DNA from: Spirochaetes bacterium RBG_16_49_21
GTDB lineage: Bacteria > Spirochaetota > UBA4802 > UBA5550
DNA: 35,603 nucleotides
Direction of reading: 5' to 3'
Assembly: GCA_001829495.1 (NCBI GenBank)
Contig: MIBJ01000074.1
Location: 1-35,603 of the forward strand
Notes under the pieces: model-generated
The model's database searches: none
What the model saw: only the letters and a program-made list of their open reading frames with translations
What the model was told of the DNA's origin: nothing
Made by a program: the position numbers and the translations under genes
Shown: positions 7,983 through 15,449 of the stretch, piece by piece
Layout of the letters: the number at the start of each line of letters is the position of its first letter
Position numbering within the stretch: position 1 is the first letter of the stretch

Positions 7983-9710
7983 ATGTATTCTTTAAACAAA
8001 AGAATAATCGGGAAAAAAATTCCGAAAGCGGACATGAGCCAGCTGAAAAAGCTGTTCATAATGCCCGATTCTCCGGATAAATTCCTTGAATTCGGAGCTG
8101 AACTCCTTGATCTGATCCATAATTTTTTTACGGAAAAGGGAGGAATTCACAGCGCTATATCGCTCCCGGAGCTGGAGAATATTTTTTCCAACATCAATAT
8201 CCCTAAGAAACCCCAGCTTCTTAAAGAGGTGCTCGCAGAGATCAAGCGAAAGGTTATAGCGCACTCGGTGAAGGTCGGCAATCCCTATTATATCGGCCAC
8301 ATGACGAGCGCGATCCCCTATTTCATGATACTGCTCGAGATGATCATCGCGGCTCTGAACCAGAACCAGGTCAAAATAGAGTCGGCCAAGGCTTCCTCCT
8401 TTGTGGAGCGCGAGCTCATCGGATGGATGCACCGGCTCATATTCAACAAGAGCGCCGGCTTCTATAAAACCCATGTGCAGAACTGGGAGGTAGCGCTCGG
8501 GAACGTAACCACGGACGGAACGGCGGCCAATCTGACGGCGATGCTCGTGGCCCGGAACAAGGCATTTAAGCCGGACGGCAGATTCCCGGGTGTGCGGGTT
8601 GCCGGACTGCATGAGGCCTTTCTCCATTACGGATACCGGAAAGCGGTGATCCTGGTTTCAAAGCGCGGACACTATTCCATTGACAAGGTCGCGCGCGTTA
8701 TCGGGATCGGCAACGAGAACGTCATCAAAGTCATGGTCAACAGCCATAATAAGGTGGACATACATGAGCTGGAGAGGACCTGCCGGCAGATCACGGATCA
8801 CAACGAGAAGGGTAAGGACCGGATCAAAATAATTTCGCTCATCGGCATCGCCGGCACCACGGAGACCGGAAATATCGACAACCTCAAGGATATCCACAGG
8901 ATTGCCGAAGCATACGGCGCGTATTTCCATGTGGACGCCGCATGGGGAGGGTCGGTCCTGATCATTGATGATCTCCGCTATCTCTTTAACGGCATCCAGG
9001 AAGCGGATTCGGTGACCGTTGACGCGCATAAGCTCCTGTATTCGCCGGTGTCCATGGGAATGGTGCTTTTCAAAAATGAGACCGATCTCAATTACCTCAA
9101 GCATTATTCCAATTACATCATCAGGCAGGATTCGGTGGACCTGGGACGCTTTACGGTGGAAGGCTCCCGCCCCTTTGCCGCCTTGAAGCCCTGGGCCACG
9201 TTCAAGATTCTTGGAACCGACGGGTTCAGAATACTCTTCGAGCACGCCCTGGAGCTCGCCTCTGTGTTGCGGGGCCTGGTGGAGATGCACTGCAACTTCG
9301 AAGCCATGAACCAGCCGGAGCTTTTCATCTTCAACTACCGTTTTGTCCCGAAACAGCTCCAGGACACCATCGCGGTGCTGATGCTTAAGATCGCGGGCAT
9401 TGATCCGAACGGATTGGAGCACCAACTGCGGAATAAATATTGCAATCGGCTGCGCCGGATCAACGTCATCCTCAACGAGCTCAATATCGAGCTCCACAAG
9501 GAGCTCCGCGATGACGACAACACCTTTGTTTCGCGCACCATGTTTGACGCCCCGAATTACTTCTACCAGGACATCGTGGTGCTGAGGGCGATTACCATCA
9601 ATCCCCTGACCACGCCCGAGATTCTGAAGGAGATAATCGAGCTGCAGAATACCCTGGGTAAAAAGATATATAAAGCGCAGTTTGAGGCTCACCTTGAAAA
9701 ATTGTTATAG
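7983..9710 (+). CDS. Group II PLP decarboxylase, PanP-like (aspartate/glutamate decarboxylase family)
   Basis: 575 residues from ATG 7983, which follows AGGGAGCG; the open frame extends upstream to 7932 but that would overlap the preceding gene. The motif GHMTSAIPYFM, the ALNQNQVK segment and the ELIGWMH helix closely resemble PanP, the pyridoxal-dependent aspartate 1-decarboxylase of vibrios, and more distantly glutamate decarboxylase. The PLP-binding Asp is D318 in HVDAAWGG and the Schiff-base lysine is K350 in DAHKLLY. If it is PanP it makes beta-alanine for pantothenate and CoA, which would suit a locus rich in acyl-CoA enzymes; the substrate is not provable from sequence. It sits 10 bp after the LysA-like gene and overlaps the next gene. 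Confidence 0.85.
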   Translation: MYSLNKRIIGKKIPKADMSQLKKLFIMPDSPDKFLEFGAELLDLIHNFFTEKGGIHSAISLPELENIFSNINIPKKPQLLKEVLAEIKRKVIAHSVKVGNPYYIGHMTSAIPYFMILLEMIIAALNQNQVKIESAKASSFVERELIGWMHRLIFNKSAGFYKTHVQNWEVALGNVTTDGTAANLTAMLVARNKAFKPDGRFPGVRVAGLHEAFLHYGYRKAVILVSKRGHYSIDKVARVIGIGNENVIKVMVNSHNKVDIHELERTCRQITDHNEKGKDRIKIISLIGIAGTTETGNIDNLKDIHRIAEAYGAYFHVDAAWGGSVLIIDDLRYLFNGIQEADSVTVDAHKLLYSPVSMGMVLFKNETDLNYLKHYSNYIIRQDSVDLGRFTVEGSRPFAALKPWATFKILGTDGFRILFEHALELASVLRGLVEMHCNFEAMNQPELFIFNYRFVPKQLQDTIAVLMLKIAGIDPNGLEHQLRNKYCNRLRRINVILNELNIELHKELRDDDNTFVSRTMFDAPNYFYQDIVVLRAITINPLTTPEILKEIIELQNTLGKKIYKAQFEAHLEKLL

Positions 9711-10731
9711 CTGCATTTTGATTGCGGCATCCCTGATCGCATTCGCCGTACCCGTCAAAGTCCGCGCGGAAGAAGTCACGCTATCCTGCTATAAAATCGA
9801 ATCCGGCAGGGTCGTTCTCTATTTAGCCGACGCGGTGAAAATAATTCCCATCAGCGGCACGATTGAACAGACATGGCTGGGAGATGATGGCCTTTACTAT
9901 GTCGCAACAAGGGAAGAAAGCAGCGCCGTTATCGCGTATATCGGCTGGATCGATCCGGGATCGTTGGAGCTTCCGGCTGAGCGGAAGCTCCCTGTGGAAA
10001 TGAAGGATGTAAGCATCCGGAGGTTATGCATTAAGGAAGACAACGCCTATCTCCTCTGCCGGTCGAAAACATCATCAGAGGGCGGCGGCACGCTGTACCG
10101 CATATCGATGCAAACCCTGGAGGTCTCGCAGACTCCCGGCGTCTTTGACCTGTACGCCTCAGGGCAGGATATTGTCATGATCATGGATACGGGCTCCGGC
10201 CGGTCTGTAGTGCTCGGCGGCATAACCGTTTCCCTTACCATAAGCGGCGATCTTAAACTGCAGAATTTTGTGGACGGCAGGCTGGTTTTTGTGACCAACG
10301 GTGAAGAAACCGAGATAATCGATATCCGGACCGGAAAGGGCTTGCATCAATATTCCAGCAAGTATGAATATATGCCCCCCGGTGAATATGATTTCATCGT
10401 GCAGGTGACGGACGAGCTGCCGCTGGAAAGCGGCAACCGTGATATGGTATTGTACAAAGTATTTATCAACGGCGTTGAGTCCGGCAGGACCGATACGGGG
10501 CCGGCCGGTGTGGTAAAAGAGTTCAGGAATATGCTCGAGCCTGATCATGAATATGTAGTTCAGCTTGAGCGGTGGGAGCTCAACATCGCCAAGGGCAGGT
10601 ATGAGAGGGTAAACAATATTCTTCAGCCGAAAACCTGCAAGGTAGCTATACCGCTCAACCGGGTCATAAAACTTATGGTTACGTTTAATGGAAAGGATTA
10701 TACCTATAACCTGTTGCCGGTATACCGCTGA
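9694..10731 (+). CDS. Exported protein of unknown function
   Basis: About 345 residues, not recognised. I choose TTG 9694 as start: it follows GAGG at 9684-9687 at good spacing and gives a clean signal peptide (start residues LKNCYSCILIAASL, cleavage probably after VRA). TTG 9682 is the alternative. Either start lies inside the end of the preceding decarboxylase gene, so translation should be coupled. The mature part is beta-rich with short repeated strand-like segments (for example TWLGDDGLYYVATR, EDNAYLLCRS, DGRLVFVTNGEETE), compatible with a beta-propeller in the first two thirds, followed by a different C-terminal domain from about residue 225. It is probably periplasmic. No catalytic motif is visible. 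Confidence 0.8.
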   Translation: MKNCYSCILIAASLIAFAVPVKVRAEEVTLSCYKIESGRVVLYLADAVKIIPISGTIEQTWLGDDGLYYVATREESSAVIAYIGWIDPGSLELPAERKLPVEMKDVSIRRLCIKEDNAYLLCRSKTSSEGGGTLYRISMQTLEVSQTPGVFDLYASGQDIVMIMDTGSGRSVVLGGITVSLTISGDLKLQNFVDGRLVFVTNGEETEIIDIRTGKGLHQYSSKYEYMPPGEYDFIVQVTDELPLESGNRDMVLYKVFINGVESGRTDTGPAGVVKEFRNMLEPDHEYVVQLERWELNIAKGRYERVNNILQPKTCKVAIPLNRVIKLMVTFNGKDYTYNLLPVYR

Positions 10732-10733
10732 AT

Positions 10734-10904
10734 TCACGCGTATTGGTCGACGTTGTCCCCGATGCCTGCCAGCTTGGCGATGACATTCGCTTTTAACATC
10801 TTATCATCAATCGATAATTTTGCAACAGCCATCATTCTAAGAAGATCATTGCTCTTCTGAAGAGACTCCATTACAGCCGAATAATCGTTTGTTGAGATGT
10901 TCAT
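10734..10904 (-). CDS. Small hypothetical protein, 56 residues
   Basis: Starts at ATG 10904 after an AAAGAGGT box; a longer frame to 10928 has no ribosome site. The product, starting MNISTNDYSAVMESL, is a charged helical peptide with no signal or membrane segment. Its helical pattern faintly recalls the YjfB family of putative motility proteins, but the match is too weak to name. It is convergent with the exported protein upstream, with stops 2 bp apart and no terminator between. Confidence 0.55.
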   Translation of the reverse strand: MNISTNDYSAVMESLQKSNDLLRMMAVAKLSIDDKMLKANVIAKLAGIGDNVDQYA

Positions 10905-11194
10905 GACTACCTCTTTGGATAACCCCATACTATTGATATTAATACCTATCTATTATCGGCAAACTTAGCGGAAAATTTACATTTTTTTCAACTACCCAAA
11001 AATTTTTTTGAACAGAAATTTATTTTTGTTTTGTAACTGCTCAGCTATTTTGCCAAGACTCATGGTTCGACAAGCTCGCCAACTATTATTCATAACGCGC
11101 TTGTAAATTTATTCGGTTGCCGAGCCTTTCGACGATGCTCAGGGTAAACCGTAAAAATTTTATTTTTTCCGTCAAAAAATTTTTAAATTTGACA

Positions 11195-11265
11195 GGATTA
11201 CCGGATGATTTACAGGATATTATCAAAATTCAGAAAATCCGTTAGTTTTATCTATCCGGTAATCC
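11195..11265. repeat. Inverted repeat (GGATTACCGGAT arms)
   Basis: GGATTACCGGAT at 11195-11206 is exactly reverse-complemented by ATCCGGTAATCC at 11254-11265, with an AT-rich 47-bp spacer. No flanking gene reads into it as an evident terminator, so it is probably a small dispersed repeat. Confidence 0.55.
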
Positions 11266-11322
11266 TTGGGTTGTCTAAAAAGCCGTGTTATATTCTCGCA
11301 AAGGCGACCTCACCCCCCGGCA

Positions 11323-11420
11323 CCTGCCGGACAGGATGTCCCAATGGCAAGCTTTATTGAACCCTCCTGGTTCATGCTTGCAGGCGAACCTCCTGTTCGC
11401 TCCCGGCGGAGCCAGGAGGG
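11323..11420. repeat. Structured repeat sharing a 24-bp box with the element at 1348
   Basis: The 24 bases at 11323-11346 are identical to 1398-1421 and contain the small hairpin GGACA-GGA-TGTCC. Beyond it, CCCTCCTGG (11362-11370) pairs with CCAGGAGGG (11412-11420), enclosing a second hairpin GCGAAC/GTTCGC (11384-11400). The unit could fold into a branched RNA or cruciform. It lies 100 bp before the AMMECR1 gene. Confidence 0.6.
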
Positions 11421-11521
11421 CGGAAGCCGGCCTCTCCCATTAAGAAATGAAAAAAGGAGAGGGGGAGTTTAAGGCCTGTTCAAGTTAGGATTTAACTTAA
11501 AAAATAGCGTATGGTGGAATT

Positions 11522-12085
11522 ATGATAGAACTCAGTAAAAATCAACGGGTTCAGCTGCTGAGACTGGCGAGAAAGACCATTGCAGAGGCGTTGGAAATTC
11601 AGCAGGATGATATGGTGAGTTTTGACGAAAAGATATTCAAGGAGAAATGCGGCGCTTTTGTGACCCTTCATTCATGTGGTGAGCTCAGAGGGTGTATCGG
11701 CTATATAGTGGGGATAAAATCGATTCCGGAGACCATCTGCGATATGGCGCGGGCCTCCGCCTTTAATGATCCGCGGTTCGAAGCGCTCTGCAGGGAAGAA
11801 TTTGACCGTATCGACATTGAGATATCGCTGCTGTCCCCGCTTGAGCCGATTACCGACGCCTCGGAGATCACGGTAGGCCGCGACGGGCTGATTATCACGC
11901 GCGGATTCCATACCGGCCTGCTCCTACCCCAGGTGGCGGTGGAGCAGGGATGGGACAGAGAACAATTCCTCGATCACACCTGCTTCAAGGCAGGCCTGCC
12001 CGGCAATGCGTGGAAGCTGCCCGGAACCAAAATTGAAAAATTTTCAGCTCAGGTATTTGGTGAAAAAGAGCTCGGTCTTGTATGA
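11522..12085 (+). CDS. amrA: AMMECR1 domain protein (AmmeMemoRadiSam protein A)
   Basis: 187 residues, nearly all one AMMECR1 domain. The signature LRGCIG is at 55-60, followed by the family segments ARASAFNDPRFEAL and IEISLLSPLEPI, and LLPQVAVEQGW with HTCFKAGLP near the C-terminus. In many bacteria it is encoded with a Memo protein and a radical SAM protein (AmmeMemoRadiSam); neither partner is adjacent here, so it stands alone. Its biochemical role is unknown; the conserved Cys and Arg of LRGCIG suggest a ligand site. A weak GGTGGA box precedes ATG 11522. The lipoprotein gene follows after 65 bp. Confidence 0.93.
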   Translation: MIELSKNQRVQLLRLARKTIAEALEIQQDDMVSFDEKIFKEKCGAFVTLHSCGELRGCIGYIVGIKSIPETICDMARASAFNDPRFEALCREEFDRIDIEISLLSPLEPITDASEITVGRDGLIITRGFHTGLLLPQVAVEQGWDREQFLDHTCFKAGLPGNAWKLPGTKIEKFSAQVFGEKELGLV

Positions 12086-12150
12086 GGGAATGAATTTGGA
12101 GACGAATTTTCCGGGAAGTTACAAAAAATTAATATATGCACAGGTGGAGC

Positions 12151-12594
12151 ATGAAAAGAATAACGTATCTGACTCTGGTAATCGCGCTCGCGGTCATATC
12201 CTGCAAGAAAGAAAAGAAATTTGCCGAACCGGAATATATTTTTGCAAAGTGGACGCGTGCTGTTGAGAGATTGAATTACGCCGATTATGCGTCATGCGAG
12301 GCATACCCTAAAGAAGAGGCGGTTTTCAAGGAAATATACAGGGATTCTTATTATGCAGACCTGATGGTGACCGGGGTGGAGGGTCTTGACGAAAAAAAGA
12401 TACACCAGGACGGAAAGGGTGATTCATTTATGAGCAGAAACGTCCAATTCGAATGTTCGGAAATCCGCAGAAAAGACAGGAAGCCGCTGCGGGTTTTGCG
12501 GGGGGACGTTGATTTCATCAAGTTTATCGGCGGCGACCGCGTGAAGCAGGGATGGCTGATGTGGAACAGAAAGATAATCCGCATAGATCGATAA
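12151..12594 (+). CDS. Small lipoprotein of unknown function
   Basis: 147 residues from ATG 12151, which follows AGGTGGAGC; an upstream ATG at 12136 lacks a ribosome site. The N-terminus is a lipoprotein signal: MKRITYLTLVIALA then VISCKKEKK, with the lipidated Cys at about residue 18. The rest is a compact charged domain with several Tyr and Trp residues, resembling short SnoaL-like or NTF2-like secreted domains in size only. It sits 14 bp before the LolC-like gene, so it may be made with the export machinery. Function is unknown. Confidence 0.8.
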   Translation: MKRITYLTLVIALAVISCKKEKKFAEPEYIFAKWTRAVERLNYADYASCEAYPKEEAVFKEIYRDSYYADLMVTGVEGLDEKKIHQDGKGDSFMSRNVQFECSEIRRKDRKPLRVLRGDVDFIKFIGGDRVKQGWLMWNRKIIRIDR

Positions 12595-12608
12595 GGCGGG
12601 TATGATCC

Positions 12609-13961
12609 ATGAGACTCTACGAGTTGTTTATCGGCTTCAGGTATTTGAAGTCCAAGAAGAACCAGGGTATCGTATCGTTCAATACATTCCTTTCGATATT
12701 CATCGTTTTTCTGGGAGTATTCACCCTCATTGTGGTTCTTGCGGTTATGAACGGCTTTCAATCCGCCATCAAGGATAAGATTCTTGATATCGACGCCCAC
12801 ATATCCGTAACGAGGGGATATGCCCCGTCCGGGGGAACGGGGATCGGTAATTACAAAAGCCTCATCAAACGAATCGGGGAGATTGACGAGGTGATATCCG
12901 TCGAGCCGTATATCATGTCTCAGGGGCTTTTTAGGAGCGGCGCGAACATCTCGCTGGTTATAATACGGGGCGTGGGCACCAGGGAGGTGATCCCCGCCGA
13001 CGTGGTAAAGTTTATCGTAAAAACCAGGGAGAGCTTCCATCCCCGAGGGAAGCCTCTTCTTTCGAAAAAATTCGTTCGGGAATTCTTCAACACGCGGTCG
13101 GTTCTCATCGGCGAGGAGATGGCCGCCAATTACAACATTTTCATCGGCGATTATATCGAGCTTATCGTGCCCAAGGGAATGCTTACGGCCAGAACCGGAG
13201 TCACCCCCGGGCTTGAGCGTTTTCGGGTTATAGGCGTCTTTAAAACCCACTATTACGATTACGACACGAAGCTCGTCATCATGTCCCTTCCTGAAGCGCA
13301 GAAGCTGTTTGAGGTCGGAGATGTCGTCTCCGGGATCGGGATCAAGATTCATGATATATTTCATATGAACCGGGTCGCCGGCCGGATAAAAAATATGCTC
13401 GGCTTCGAATATCTCACCCTGACGGCGGAGGAGAAGAACCGTAACCTTTTTTACGCGCTTGAGCTTGAGAAACTTATTATTATCATAATACAATCATTGA
13501 TCATCCTCTCCGCCGGCTTCACCATCATGGGAACCCTGGTGATGGTGGTGATGGAGAAACGGAAGTCCGTGGGAATATTAAAATCCATGGGCGCAAAGCC
13601 GAATTCATTGATGGTCATCTTTATACTGGAAGGGTTCCTCATCGGGGTTATCGGGTCGTTTTCCGGCGTTGTCTGCGGCATTGCCGCATCACTTAACCTT
13701 GACGCCATAATCCATTGGATTGAGCGGGCTATAAATACTACCATGGCCGGCGTGTATGCTTGTTTCAAATTGGGCGTGTTCGAAAAGATCAGCCTGGTTC
13801 CCAGCCAGGTTTATTATATCGAGGGGATTCCCACTGAGATAAAGCCGGAGATGGTTGTTCTCATCGCCGTTTTCGCCGTATTCTTGAGCACTATGGCCGC
13901 CGTATTCCCCGCCTGGAGCGCATCGCGACAGCGGCCGGTTGAGACTATCCGGTATGAATAG
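12609..13961 (+). CDS. lolC: LolC/LolE-type ABC transporter permease
   Basis: 450 residues. One N-terminal membrane helix (about 24-48, FNTFLSIFIVFLGVFTLIVV), a large periplasmic domain to about 285, then three helices (about 288-320, 330-360 and 410-438), the layout of LolC/E and MacB permeases. The segment MNGFQSAIKDKILDIDAHISV is typical of LolC/E, as are the cytoplasmic loop VVMEKRKSVGILKSMGAK that contacts the ATPase and the end PAWSASRQRPVETIRYE. It should extract lipoproteins from the inner membrane for transfer to LolA. Only one permease is present, so a homodimer (as in LolFD-type systems) or a partner elsewhere is needed. AAGGCGGG precedes the start; lolD follows after 6 bp. Confidence 0.9.
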   Translation: MRLYELFIGFRYLKSKKNQGIVSFNTFLSIFIVFLGVFTLIVVLAVMNGFQSAIKDKILDIDAHISVTRGYAPSGGTGIGNYKSLIKRIGEIDEVISVEPYIMSQGLFRSGANISLVIIRGVGTREVIPADVVKFIVKTRESFHPRGKPLLSKKFVREFFNTRSVLIGEEMAANYNIFIGDYIELIVPKGMLTARTGVTPGLERFRVIGVFKTHYYDYDTKLVIMSLPEAQKLFEVGDVVSGIGIKIHDIFHMNRVAGRIKNMLGFEYLTLTAEEKNRNLFYALELEKLIIIIIQSLIILSAGFTIMGTLVMVVMEKRKSVGILKSMGAKPNSLMVIFILEGFLIGVIGSFSGVVCGIAASLNLDAIIHWIERAINTTMAGVYACFKLGVFEKISLVPSQVYYIEGIPTEIKPEMVVLIAVFAVFLSTMAAVFPAWSASRQRPVETIRYE

Positions 13962-13967
13962 GTCTGT

Positions 13968-14651
13968 ATGATGGAAGAGAACGTAGTAATCAAAGCCGAG
14001 AATCTTGAAAAAATATACGGATACGGAAGGAACGCCCTCAGGGTGTTGAAGGGCATCACCTTTGAGATACTGTACGGAGAGATAATCGCCATAGTCGGCC
14101 CTTCCGGCGCCGGTAAGTCAACGCTTCTCAATCTTATCGGATGCCTGGATTCATTTCAGAATGGAAGCCTTACGGTTTTTGGCAGGGATGTTGCCAAACT
14201 TTCGGTTGAAGCACTCTCGGGTTTCAGAAACAGGCATATCGGATTCATTTTCCAGCTTCACAATCTCCTTCCGGAATTTACCGCTCTGGAGAATATCATG
14301 ATGCCCCTTCTGATCCGGAGGATAAAAAAAAGGGAGGCGAAAAAGGAAGCCCTCTCACTTCTTGAAAGGTTCAATATGACTGACCGGGCAAATCATAAAC
14401 CGGCGGAGCTCTCCGGCGGGGAGTGTCAGCGTATTGCGGTCGCCCGGGCCGTTGTTGCAGAGCCGGCTATCCTGCTTGCGGACGAGCCCACCGGCAATCT
14501 TGACCGGGCGAATTCGCGGATCCTTACCGATATGCTCCTGGAATTGGGGAATGAGCATAACACGACCATCGTGATCGTGACTCATGATCGGGATATTGCC
14601 GCCCGAACGGGAAGGACGATAACCCTTATCGACGGGAATATACAGCAGTAA
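13968..14651 (+). CDS. lolD: LolD-type ABC transporter ATPase
   Basis: 227 residues with all ABC motifs: Walker A GPSGAGKST (about 44-52), Q-loop FIFQLHNLLPEFTALEN, signature LSGGECQR, Walker B AILLADEPTGNLD and H-loop IVIVTHD. The Leu-rich Q-loop region is the LolD/MacB type. It energises the permease encoded 6 bp upstream. The start may be ATG 13968 or 13971; no strong ribosome site is visible, so translation is probably coupled. No terminator with a T-run follows. Confidence 0.93.
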   Translation: MMEENVVIKAENLEKIYGYGRNALRVLKGITFEILYGEIIAIVGPSGAGKSTLLNLIGCLDSFQNGSLTVFGRDVAKLSVEALSGFRNRHIGFIFQLHNLLPEFTALENIMMPLLIRRIKKREAKKEALSLLERFNMTDRANHKPAELSGGECQRIAVARAVVAEPAILLADEPTGNLDRANSRILTDMLLELGNEHNTTIVIVTHDRDIAARTGRTITLIDGNIQQ

Positions 14652-14709
14652 ATTTTTATATATTGACATCTTATCGGCCTGACTTATAGAGAGAATACAA
14701 CAGCCGGAC

Positions 14710-14740
14710 AGTAGGGGTAGGACACTGTCCTACCCCTACT
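14710..14740. repeat. 31-bp perfect palindrome before tetR
   Basis: AGTAGGGGTAGGACA (14710-14724) is exactly reverse-complemented by TGTCCTACCCCTACT (14726-14740) around a single C. There is no T-run after it, so it is not a typical terminator for lolD. It ends 32 bp before the TetR gene and could be its operator, or a mobile palindrome. Confidence 0.75.
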
Positions 14741-14772
14741 CGGGCAGATTTGCAACTTATGAGTAATGCCGT

Positions 14773-15390
14773 ATGAACAAGGGTGAACAGACGCGGGAAT
14801 GGCTTTTGAAATGCGCGGAAAAAGCCTTTTCAAAAAAAGGGTATTACGAGACCCAGGTTTCCGATATTGTGAAACTCGCGCGCGTGGCAAAAGGGACCAT
14901 CTACCAATATTTCAAAAACAAGCAGGACATCTTCATGACCCTGCTCGACAACTATACCCGGGAATGGGAACAGGCCGTCAAGCTGGACATCAAGGATTTC
15001 AGGGGAGATATGCCTGCCATAGATTACGCCTTGGGATTCCTGCGTCACCGGCTTGAGAAAACCGCAATTTTTTTCAGTGAGAACGAGGACAGGACCAAAA
15101 TAGTACTCAGGATCGGCGTAGGCGTAAATGAGGTGTTTGAGTCGGTCATGCGGGTATTTGAGAATAAGGTTCTAGCGCGTATCATGCATGACATCGCTCT
15201 GGGCCAGAGGCAGGGGCATATTCCGAAAGACTTGAATCTCGAGACGACCGGCAACGCCATCCTCGGCGCCGTTCTCCGCGTCAGCTATTATTATTTTGTC
15301 ATCAACAGGAAAAGTCTTAAGAAAATGAGCCTTGAGAAGATGATAGACGATTCCGTCAAGCTGGCCGGCAATACCCTTCGGATGCGGTGA
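14773..15390 (+). CDS. TetR/AcrR family transcriptional regulator
   Basis: 205 residues. The N-terminal helix-turn-helix (about 10-55) has the family pattern AEKAFSKKGYYETQVSDI and VAKGTIYQYFKNKQDIF. The C-terminal ligand domain is helical and unassigned. It is clearly a paralogue of the regulator at 21203-21865: both share the GYYxTQxSDIV, VLRxGxG and KDLNxExT patterns across their length, so both may sense related acyl ligands. It is transcribed alone, toward the 7TM receptor gene. A 31-bp palindrome lies 32 bp upstream; a GGGTGAAC-like site does not help fix the start, so ATG 14773 is chosen by homology to TetR N-termini. Confidence 0.92.
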   Translation: MNKGEQTREWLLKCAEKAFSKKGYYETQVSDIVKLARVAKGTIYQYFKNKQDIFMTLLDNYTREWEQAVKLDIKDFRGDMPAIDYALGFLRHRLEKTAIFFSENEDRTKIVLRIGVGVNEVFESVMRVFENKVLARIMHDIALGQRQGHIPKDLNLETTGNAILGAVLRVSYYYFVINRKSLKKMSLEKMIDDSVKLAGNTLRMR

Positions 15391-15416
15391 CGCCGGCGCT
15401 GTTCAAAAATTCCTCC

Positions 15417-15439
15417 GCACCCCCAAAGGTGGGCTTTTT
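15417..15439 (+). terminator. Weak terminator after tetR
   Basis: GCACCCCCAAAGGTGGGCTTTTT: a short CACC/GGTG stem followed by five T. It lies in the 59-bp gap between the convergent tetR and 7TM receptor genes. The stem is short, so efficiency is doubtful. Confidence 0.35.
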
Positions 15440-15449
15440 AGACCGGCCC

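Larger units (their letters stand above)
10905..11521. other. Gene-free interval with repeat debris
   Basis: No convincing gene in about 600 bp. The first 250 bp are AT-rich, including runs such as TTTTTTTGAAC near 11000. They include CGACAAGCTCGCC (near 11068) and CCTTTCGACGATGCTCAGGG (near 11126), which look like scraps of common dispersed intergenic repeats. The second half contains the two structured repeats listed separately. Promoter signals for the AMMECR1 gene could not be singled out. Confidence 0.6.

Noticed and set aside
8658..9692. 344-residue minus-strand frame
   Set aside because: Antisense to the PLP decarboxylase; composition is that of a mirrored coding strand.
10734..10904. 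Naming the small gene as YjfB motility protein
   Set aside because: Only the length and a vague helix pattern agree; not enough to assign.
12351..13493. 380-residue minus-strand frame
   Set aside because: Antisense to the lipoprotein and lolC genes, no recognisable domain.
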